A DNA stretch of 41,515 bases from Chloroflexota bacterium (GTDB taxonomy: Bacteria; Chloroflexota; Dehalococcoidia; JACVQG01), in NCBI GenBank assembly GCA_016210545.1, contig JACQTY010000197.1, forward strand, positions 1 to 41,515, in the 5' to 3' direction. Below are positions 35,386-41,515 of this stretch, in pieces (positions within the stretch are counted from its first letter, which is position 1; each line of letters starts with the position of its first letter). Both the position numbers and the translations under genes were made by a program. The notes beneath the pieces are model-generated. The model was not told the origin of the DNA and did not search any database. It saw nothing but the letters and a program-made list of their open reading frames with translations.

Positions 35386-35401
35386 AGTGACCAAAGTCAC
35401 A
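35386..35401. promoter_or_regulatory. CRP/FNR-type operator at the cytochrome promoter
   Basis: AGTGA-N6-TCACA matches 9 of 10 bases of the CRP half-sites TGTGA-N6-TCACA. The symmetric core is GTGAC-CAAA-GTCAC (35387-35400). It sits just downstream of the predicted transcript start, where binding would normally repress. Confidence 0.5.
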
Positions 35402-35425
35402 AGTCTGGCCTGAAGGAGGTCGCCC

Positions 35426-37684
35426 TTGTCCAATGTTAAGACCAGGAGTGGACTGATCGCACTCATCATGTTAGCGGTTGTCTTGTCGCTGGCCATCTTG
35501 TTGGCGGGCTGCGCCGGTAAAGCCGGTGAGCGCGGCCCGGCCGGACCTGCTGGCTCTGCTGGCCCTGCCGGCCCCGCTGGCAAGGCTGGACCCGCCGGTC
35601 CTGCGGGTGAGCGTGGCCCAGCCGGCCCTGCTGGCCCCGCCGGTCCCGCAGGCGCTGTTGGCGCCACCGCTGCGGCGGCTCCCGGGTCCGGCCTCAAGGC
35701 CACTATTTCCAAGGTCGATATTGCCGCGGATGGCAAAGTCACAGTCTCGTATAAGCTGAGTGACGACAAGGGCAACCCGGTTAATCGGGCCACCGATCTG
35801 GATGCCAATAGTGAGCGGTTTTCTATCGCCCGAATTGAGTCAGATAGCGCCAGCGGGCTGACCCGGTGGCTGAGTTACGTACTGGCTGATGTCAAAGGGG
35901 CCAAGTTCACTTTCAAGGGCAAAGAGATGGAGCCTGCGCTGGCCGAGGTGAAGGGTGTGCCGGTGAGCGCCGCTGACGCCACGGGAGAGTATACGACTGT
36001 GCGGCCCGGCGAGTATACATACACGCTTAAGACAGTTCTGCCGGCAAATTATGACAAGAATGCCACTCACCGCGTCATCTATTTTGCTACCAGGAACGCG
36101 CGGGCATTTGTGGCCAATGGCGTCTTTGACTTTGTCCCCGCTGGTGGGGATATTAAAGTGACCCGGCAAGTAGTGGCTACTGAGAACTGCAACCAGTGCC
36201 ACGACCCTCTGGCTGTCCATGGCGGCGTGCGGAGGGATACTAGAGTCTGTGTGGTCTGCCATACCCCACAGAATATAGACGCCGAATCGGGGAATACCCC
36301 TGAATTCAAGGTCATGATACACAAGATTCACCGGGGCAAGAACCTGCCCAGCGTGGCTGTCGGCAAGAAAGACTACTTTATTGTTGGCTTTAACCAGAAC
36401 CCGCTGGACTTCAGTGAGATCGCCTGGCCGCAGGACATCCGCAACTGCACCACCTGCCACAAAAACGCCCCCAATGCGGATAACTGGAAGACAGCCCCCA
36501 GCCGGGCGGCCTGCGGCGCCTGCCACGAAAATATTGATTTTGCTACCGGTAAGGGCCTCTACGGTGGGGCTGACCATCCCGGTGGACCGCAGGCCGACGA
36601 CAACAACTGCAAACTGTGCCACCAGCCCGATGGCGCGGAGTTCACTGCGGCTATCTCAGGCGCTCATACACACCCCAACCGTTCAACCCAGCTAAAGGGC
36701 GCCAAGATAACCATCATGACGGCAAATGCCAAGCCGGGTGAAAAGCCTTCGGTAGACTTCCATGTGATGGATAATTCAGGCGCCTTCCTGGACCCGAATA
36801 AGATGGACTTCCTGGAGGCTACCATCGCCCATCCCACCACGGATTATGCGCACCGTGCTACTGAGCAAGTGAACCAGATACCGGCTGCTGGCGCCCCTGC
36901 TTTCGTGCGTCCGGGCGCCCTGGCGAAGTTGGAGCAGCCCGGCGAACATTACCGATATACATTTAAGGATGCGTTACCCCAAGACTGGAAGGATACGGCC
37001 GCAGTAGGCATGGGCGGCTACATGAACATTACTATCAAGGGGCCACGCGGCAAGGATACTCTGGTGAGACAAGCCGATATTAATCCCGTAACCTACGTCG
37101 CTGTCGGCGGCGGCGTAGCAACGCCGCGTCGGGCAGTAGTGAAGCGGGACAACTGCAATCAGTGCCACCTGGACCTGGGCAATCCCGCAGCGATTTCGAT
37201 TCATGGCGGCATCCGGCGCAACACCGAGTACTGCATCATGTGCCACAACCCCAATCACTCGGACGAAGCTTTCAGAAAAGAAGGCGAGACCCCGGAGAGC
37301 GTCCACTACAAGTACATGGTACACAGCCTTCATATGGGCGAAGAAAGGGCGGTTGCCACCGAATTCCGTGGCCGGGGGGTGGCCAAGACATCGGAGATAT
37401 TCTTCCCCACGCCGGGCGGCCAGAGGAACTGCGCCAAGTGCCACGAGGGCCAGAGTTTCACTATACCTTTGCCGCCTGGAGTACTGGACACGAAGGTGAT
37501 GTTCAAGGACAAGGTGTTATCGACCACACCGCCGATCCAGATGGCGTGCAAGGCCTGCCATATCGGTCGACCGGGCTTCGACGCCCATGTGGAAACCATG
37601 ACCTCCCCCAAGAGCGGCGAGGCATGCGCCAACTGCCACGGCCGGGGCAAAGAACTCGCTGTGGAGAAAGTGCACAAGCGATAG
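35426..37684 (+). CDS. OmcA/MtrC-like decaheme c-type cytochrome lipoprotein with collagen-like stalk
   Basis: The 752-residue protein has a signal peptide ending in a lipobox LLAGC with lipidated C29, then 17 Gly-X-Y triplets (31-81) rich in GPA, then a beta-rich domain (about 88-250) and ten CxxCH heme sites. The heme Cys pairs start at 255, 275, 341, 363, 395, 577, 603, 669, 708 and 734, a 5+5 arrangement with a beta domain between (about 425-570), as in OmcA/MtrC. Such proteins carry electrons across the cell surface to metals, minerals or partner cells. The collagen-like stalk would hold the heme domain away from the membrane. The start is TTG after AAGGAGGT, 6 bases upstream. A strong terminator follows. 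No porin or other cytochrome gene is in the window. Confidence 0.93.
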   Translation: MSNVKTRSGLIALIMLAVVLSLAILLAGCAGKAGERGPAGPAGSAGPAGPAGKAGPAGPAGERGPAGPAGPAGPAGAVGATAAAAPGSGLKATISKVDIAADGKVTVSYKLSDDKGNPVNRATDLDANSERFSIARIESDSASGLTRWLSYVLADVKGAKFTFKGKEMEPALAEVKGVPVSAADATGEYTTVRPGEYTYTLKTVLPANYDKNATHRVIYFATRNARAFVANGVFDFVPAGGDIKVTRQVVATENCNQCHDPLAVHGGVRRDTRVCVVCHTPQNIDAESGNTPEFKVMIHKIHRGKNLPSVAVGKKDYFIVGFNQNPLDFSEIAWPQDIRNCTTCHKNAPNADNWKTAPSRAACGACHENIDFATGKGLYGGADHPGGPQADDNNCKLCHQPDGAEFTAAISGAHTHPNRSTQLKGAKITIMTANAKPGEKPSVDFHVMDNSGAFLDPNKMDFLEATIAHPTTDYAHRATEQVNQIPAAGAPAFVRPGALAKLEQPGEHYRYTFKDALPQDWKDTAAVGMGGYMNITIKGPRGKDTLVRQADINPVTYVAVGGGVATPRRAVVKRDNCNQCHLDLGNPAAISIHGGIRRNTEYCIMCHNPNHSDEAFRKEGETPESVHYKYMVHSLHMGEERAVATEFRGRGVAKTSEIFFPTPGGQRNCAKCHEGQSFTIPLPPGVLDTKVMFKDKVLSTTPPIQMACKACHIGRPGFDAHVETMTSPKSGEACANCHGRGKELAVEKVHKR

Positions 37685-37709
37685 TCTGCCTGGTATCTCG
37701 ACCGTGAGG

Positions 37710-37743
37710 AACGGGCCCCAATGTATCGGGGCCCGTTCTTTTT
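37710..37743 (+). terminator. strong intrinsic terminator after the cytochrome gene
   Basis: A perfect 10-bp stem AACGGGCCCC/GGGGCCCGTT (37710-37719 with 37728-37737) has an 8-base loop and is followed by CTTTTTG. Confidence 0.85.
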
Positions 37744-37895
37744 GAATTATCGTCCTGTAATCCGTGGATTCTTGCTGCTTTGCAGGGGCCATGCGGTCCC
37801 TTGCCCTTGACAGAGAGGACCCCGTTGCCCGTTTCCAGGGTTGGGAGTCTCGGTGTATCGGGACTCCCGTACCGGGAAGGGGTTGGGGTCTCGGG

Positions 37896-37924
37896 TTGTT
37901 GGCGGGGGCCTGGTAGTCTACAAT
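37896..37924 (+). promoter_or_regulatory. promoter of the ABC exporter, probable leaderless start
   Basis: TTGTTG (37896-37901), 17 bases, TACAAT (37919-37924). The hexamer ends 6 bases before the GTG at 37931, so the start codon should be at or next to the transcript 5' end. No ribosome site is visible. Confidence 0.45.
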
Positions 37925-37930
37925 GAAACT

Positions 37931-38686
37931 GTGAAGAAGCGAGACGGTGTTCCGGCGCACCTCGCCCCGCCAAGCAGCGTGCCGCCTCCCCTTGTCATAT
38001 TGCAACAGGTATCCAGGGTGTATCACCTGGGGCCGGTCCGGGTGTCTGCCCTGGACAGCGTCGACCTGGAGTTACAGCCGGGCGAGTTTGTGGTGGTGCT
38101 CGGACCGAGCGGGTCGGGCAAGACTACTCTCTTGAATGTCATTGGAGGTCTGGACTCGCCCACGGCGGGCAGGGTTGTTGTCGACGGCATGGACATTACG
38201 CGCAGCAACGAGGCCCGTCTGACCCAGTTCCGCCGCCGCAAGATAGGCTTTGTATTCCAGTTCTTCAACCTGCTGCCCAACCTCACCGCCAGGGAGAACG
38301 TGGAGCTGGCCGCTGCCCTTGCTGGCACTCAGCGTCTGATAGACAGGGTGATGGACGACGTGGGACTGACGCGCCAGTCCCGTCAGTTCCCCGGGCAGCT
38401 TTCCGGGGGTGAGCAGCAGCGCGTGGCCGTTGCCAGAGCGCTGGTCACCGATGCCCCGCTGGTCCTCTGCGACGAACCCACTGGCAACCTGGACTTCGCC
38501 ACCGGCCGCCGTATCTTGAAGCTCATGACGGATATCTCCCGGCAGACCGGCAAGACCTTTGTGGTGGTCACTCATAATGCAGCTATCGGGCGGGTAGCCC
38601 ACCGGGTGCTCCACCTCCGGGATGGCCGTATCGTGCAGGAAAAGGACAATTTCGAGCCCATAGACCCTGAACGTCTGGAGTGGTGA
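37931..38686 (+). CDS. ABC transporter ATP-binding protein, LolD/MacB type
   Basis: The 251-residue ATPase has Walker A GPSGSGKT at 58-65, the Q-loop FVFQFFNLLP, signature LSGGEQQR from 157, Walker B LVLCDEPTGNLD and the H-loop VVVTHN. The GFVFQFFNLLPNLTA and DEPTGNLD phrases are typical of the MacB/LolD/FtsE group, which power mechanotransmission permeases rather than substrate pores. The first 20 residues before VILQQVSRVY are Pro-rich and divergent. The GTG at 37931 is preferred over the open frame back to 37841 because of the promoter at 37896-37924. Its TGA overlaps the ATG of the permease by one base. Confidence 0.92.
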   Translation: MKKRDGVPAHLAPPSSVPPPLVILQQVSRVYHLGPVRVSALDSVDLELQPGEFVVVLGPSGSGKTTLLNVIGGLDSPTAGRVVVDGMDITRSNEARLTQFRRRKIGFVFQFFNLLPNLTARENVELAAALAGTQRLIDRVMDDVGLTRQSRQFPGQLSGGEQQRVAVARALVTDAPLVLCDEPTGNLDFATGRRILKLMTDISRQTGKTFVVVTHNAAIGRVAHRVLHLRDGRIVQEKDNFEPIDPERLEW

Positions 38687-41112
38687 TGGTGGGTCTGCTG
38701 CCCCGGAAAGTCTTAAGGGATATCCTGGCCTCCAGGTGGCAGTTTGCCGCCGTGGTTGCCCTGGTGATGTTGAGCGTCGCCATGTTCATCGGGGCCTACG
38801 GCGGCTACCTCAGCCTCAGGAATTCGTTTGACCACAGCTACGTCGAGTTGGGGATGGCCGACTACTGGCTGCAAGTGGACGGAGTGCCCCAGAGGGCGGT
38901 GGCCAAACTGAACGCCATCCTCGGCGTCACCGCCGAAGGGCGGATAGTACGCGACGTCCTGGCCTCGGTGCATGAGGGAAGCCCCGAGGAAGTCACCGTG
39001 CATGTCGTCTCTCTGCCCGGCAACGGCCAGCCCGTCCTCAACCAGATAGTGCTGGAGGAGGGCGGCTACTTCTCCGGCCCTTATGCCCGAGAGGTGCTGC
39101 TCCACAAAAAGTTCGCCAGCTATCACGGCTTTCGTTCCGGCGACCGGATAACCCTGGATATGGACAAGTCGAAGGCGCAGTTCCGGGTAGCGGGCATAGT
39201 CAACAGTCCGGAGTACCTGTTTACCGGGCCGGCCCGCAATTATGGCGTGGTTTTCATGTCGAAGGACAGCGCCGAGAAGTTGCTGGACATGAAGGGCTAC
39301 GTCAACGAGTTGGCGTTGCAGATCGATGACGAGGCCGAAAAGGGGGCGACGTTTGAACGGATAGGCATTGCCCTCCGGGAGTACAATATCGGCCGGCTGG
39401 AATTCAAGGGGAGTCCGACGCCTCTGGCCGACCGGAAGACCGACGTCAGCCGCGGCTACCTTACGGCCCGGGTGATAGGTCTGAAAGACCAGGCCAGCGA
39501 CCGGATCCTGCGCATGGATCTGGAAGCTTTCAGCGGCATCGCCATTGTTTTTCCCGTCATGTTCATGTCCATGGCGGCCCTGACCATTTACGTCTTGATC
39601 GGCAGGCTGGTACAGTCGCAGCGGCCACAGATAGGCGTAATGAAGGCCGTTGGCTATTCGCGACGGCAGGTGCTGGCGCACTACCTGACGTACTCCCTGG
39701 TCATAGGCGTCGCCGGCGCTTTAGCCGGGGCGATGGCGGGACTGTATCTGGCCGGGGTCTTCGCCCAGCAGTACGCCGAGGCGCTTAACATCCCCTTCGT
39801 GCAGGTGCAGGTACACTGGCATGTCGTCCTTATCGGCGTGTTGGTCACGGTAGCCGTTTGCACAGTGGGCGGCCTACTGCCGGCCCTGGCCACGGCGAAT
39901 CTACGTCCGGCCCAATCTTTGAGGCCGCCTTTGCCCGGCCAGGGCGCCAGACGACTGTTGGAGCGGCTGCTGCCGACGCCGGGCTGGCTGCCCATGCCGG
40001 CCAAGCTGGCGCTGAGGAACCTGGTGAGGAACCCCTACCGGAGCCTGTTCCTGGTGATGGGTACCGCCTTTGCCGTGAGCCTGGTGCTATCCTCTGCCGT
40101 GTTCCTGGACTCGATAGGCCTGCTCAAGGACATACAGTTCAACCGCATCGAGGCCTACGACGCCAAGGTGTACTTCAAGGGCATCGGCAGCACCGGGCGC
40201 TACTTCGAGTCCGAGTTCTGGACGGGGGTCAATGAATCGGAGCCTCTTCTGGAGACGCCGTACCGCTTCAGACACGAGGGCCACTCCGAGGATAGCACCC
40301 TTATCGGGCTGCCGCCGGACCAGGACCTGACCCAGTTGTTCAACGCGCGGAACCAGGCTTTGCAAGTGGAAAAGGGCCGGCTCTTGCTCACGCCGTTCTT
40401 ACGCAAACAGCTAAAGGTGGAAGTAGGCGATCCAGTGGACCTGGAGCCTATCAACGGGGTCGTCGGCGTAAAGCGGGTTGTGGTCGGCGGGTTTGTGGAG
40501 CAGCCCTTTGACAATGGCGGCTATTTGCCTCTGGAAGAGGTGCAGCAACTGCTCAAAGCGCCCGGGGCGGCCACCGGGTTCATGGTAGGACTCGACGAAG
40601 CTGAAGGCTCCCCGGAGGTAGTCAGGAGGCTGTACGAGCTGCCGGAGACACGGACAGTTGAATTCAAGGCGGAGTCCCGGAGGTTCACTGACGAGGTGCT
40701 GAAGTTCTATTACTATTTCACCGGTTTCATGCTGGTGTTCGGCTTAGCCCTGGGCATCATGATCGTGTTCAGCGGCATCACGGTGAGTGTGGACGAGCGG
40801 CTGCTGGAGATGGGTACCCTGCGCACCATAGGGGCAGGCATGAAGCAGGTAGCCGGGATGATAACCATAGAGAGCCTTGTCCTGAGCGGCCTGGGCATCG
40901 CCGCGGGGGTGCCGCTGGGGAACCGTCTGGCCGATTACTTCGCCAATATGTACCAGGCCGAGGACTTTAACCTCCCGATCACCATATTCCCTCAGACCTA
41001 TGTGTTGACCGTGCTCGGGTTGCTGTTGGTGCTGGTGCTCTCCGAGCTTCCCAGCTTGCGGCGCATCAGCCGGCTCAAGCTGGCCAGCGTCATCCGCCAG
41101 TGGATGGCGTAG
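38686..41112 (+). CDS. FtsX/MacB-like ABC permease
   Basis: The 808-residue membrane protein has two FtsX-type halves. The first has a helix at about 18-40, a large extracytoplasmic domain, and three helices between about 280 and 410; the second repeats the plan with a helix at about 450-475, an extracytoplasmic domain, and three final helices from about 675. The phrases IGVMKAVGYSRRQVL and LEMGTLRTIGAGMKQV are the coupling-helix motifs of FtsX families. A GGAG site lies 5 bases before the ATG, which overlaps the ATPase stop. With the ATPase it would form an exporter or lipoprotein-release machine of unknown cargo. Confidence 0.92.
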   Translation: MVGLLPRKVLRDILASRWQFAAVVALVMLSVAMFIGAYGGYLSLRNSFDHSYVELGMADYWLQVDGVPQRAVAKLNAILGVTAEGRIVRDVLASVHEGSPEEVTVHVVSLPGNGQPVLNQIVLEEGGYFSGPYAREVLLHKKFASYHGFRSGDRITLDMDKSKAQFRVAGIVNSPEYLFTGPARNYGVVFMSKDSAEKLLDMKGYVNELALQIDDEAEKGATFERIGIALREYNIGRLEFKGSPTPLADRKTDVSRGYLTARVIGLKDQASDRILRMDLEAFSGIAIVFPVMFMSMAALTIYVLIGRLVQSQRPQIGVMKAVGYSRRQVLAHYLTYSLVIGVAGALAGAMAGLYLAGVFAQQYAEALNIPFVQVQVHWHVVLIGVLVTVAVCTVGGLLPALATANLRPAQSLRPPLPGQGARRLLERLLPTPGWLPMPAKLALRNLVRNPYRSLFLVMGTAFAVSLVLSSAVFLDSIGLLKDIQFNRIEAYDAKVYFKGIGSTGRYFESEFWTGVNESEPLLETPYRFRHEGHSEDSTLIGLPPDQDLTQLFNARNQALQVEKGRLLLTPFLRKQLKVEVGDPVDLEPINGVVGVKRVVVGGFVEQPFDNGGYLPLEEVQQLLKAPGAATGFMVGLDEAEGSPEVVRRLYELPETRTVEFKAESRRFTDEVLKFYYYFTGFMLVFGLALGIMIVFSGITVSVDERLLEMGTLRTIGAGMKQVAGMITIESLVLSGLGIAAGVPLGNRLADYFANMYQAEDFNLPITIFPQTYVLTVLGLLLVLVLSELPSLRRISRLKLASVIRQWMA

Positions 41113-41515
41113 ACTCCGCTGCCGGCAACGGCAATTCGGCTAACGGTCACTCTCGAAGGCGAAGCTACGAAGAGTCTGTTGTGGAGAGGCTGATCTCCGG
41201 ACAGGATGCCCTACAACCCCAGATGGTTCGCTGCCCCGTTCGCTTCGGTCAGGGCGCTGGCCCAGGGCTTCAGCTTCAGCACGACAATGCACAGACCCAG
41301 AATCCACCATCAAAAGGAGAGCTGACCCCGACTTGTCGGGACCTGTCCATAGAGCGCCCAGTGTTGCACCAGGCAGGTGAAACCCCCTTACCTTTCCTGA
41401 GATTCAATGGGCGGAGGATTCAGGGGCCCATGGTCCGCCATCAAAACGCGCCTTGACCCTGGTTGAGGTGAAGGGAAAGAGGTTCAGGAAACTTTCTGAC
41501 GGGGGTCTGGGGGTG
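41113..41515. other. gene-free end of window with repeats
   Basis: I see no gene. A CCCGACTTGTCGGG dyad lies at 41327-41340, and 41361-41421 resembles 33697-33760 (shared GCACCAG, CAGGTGAAA and AATGGGCGG). The last bases GGGGGTCTGGGGGTG are the reverse complement of a phrase near 17410-17423. Confidence 0.5.

Noticed and set aside
35515-35670. Tandem DNA repeat or CRISPR-like array
   Set aside because: The periodicity is the codon pattern of Gly-Pro-Ala triplets in the collagen-like stalk; there are no spacers.
36300-37680. Antisense and alternate frames over the cytochrome
   Set aside because: Only the plus frame gives the lipobox and ten CxxCH sites; the others are shadows.

Overview
The window is a chromosomal stretch of about 60% GC from a bacterium that is most likely an uncultured Chloroflexota of the Dehalococcoidia type. 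That placement is an inference from gene content: hydantoinase/acetone-carboxylase-like genes, an archaeal-style thiolase with a DUF35 partner, a DUF72 gene coupled to a beta-CASP nuclease, an OmcA/MtrC cytochrome, and many short palindromic intergenic repeats. No marker gene here settles it. Many genes have good Shine-Dalgarno sites and sigma-70-type promoters. Three genes look leaderless.

Positions 1-13,800 are a catabolic region. A cupin gene is followed on the minus strand by hyuA and hyuB of an ATP-dependent carboxylase/hydantoinase. A two-gene ApaLI-like restriction-modification system sits between hyuA and hyuB in the same orientation. Divergent from hyuA are a thiolase and its DUF35 zinc-ribbon/OB partner, then two MFS transporters, a tandem VOC protein and a dodecin. 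A reasonable but unproven reading is uptake of a small organic substrate, ATP-dependent carboxylation, and CoA-dependent cleavage.

Positions 14,100-20,700 hold signalling and modification genes: a four-helix membrane GAF protein, a divergent radical SAM/SPASM enzyme behind an operator-rich promoter, a GAF-PAS-PAS histidine kinase of the NarX/LuxR-partner type without its regulator, and a possible 72-residue protein. The gaps here are full of inverted and dispersed repeats.

Positions 20,700-31,300 are mostly housekeeping: DUF72 coupled to a beta-CASP metallo-hydrolase, YkvA coupled to a UvrD-like helicase, a SRPBCC protein, a LACTB2-like hydrolase, lysA, holB, a RicT/PSP1 protein (the holB-ricT order seen in Firmicutes) and an HNH endonuclease.

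Positions 31,500-41,500 are more accessory. An AT-rich pair (a 49-residue protein and a TIR-like nucleotide-binding-fold protein overlapping by four bases) is a candidate defence or toxin cassette. After it come a fumarylacetoacetate-hydrolase-family gene, a peroxiredoxin behind a perfect consensus promoter, a repeat-rich gap, and a tRNA-Glu with C at position 33. Then comes a decaheme c-type cytochrome lipoprotein with a collagen-like stalk, flanked by two copies of its own 3' end and terminator. A MacB/LolD-type ABC exporter (ATPase plus FtsX-like permease) closes the window. The cytochrome locus, the TIR-like pair and the restriction system inside the hyu operon are the most interesting parts.
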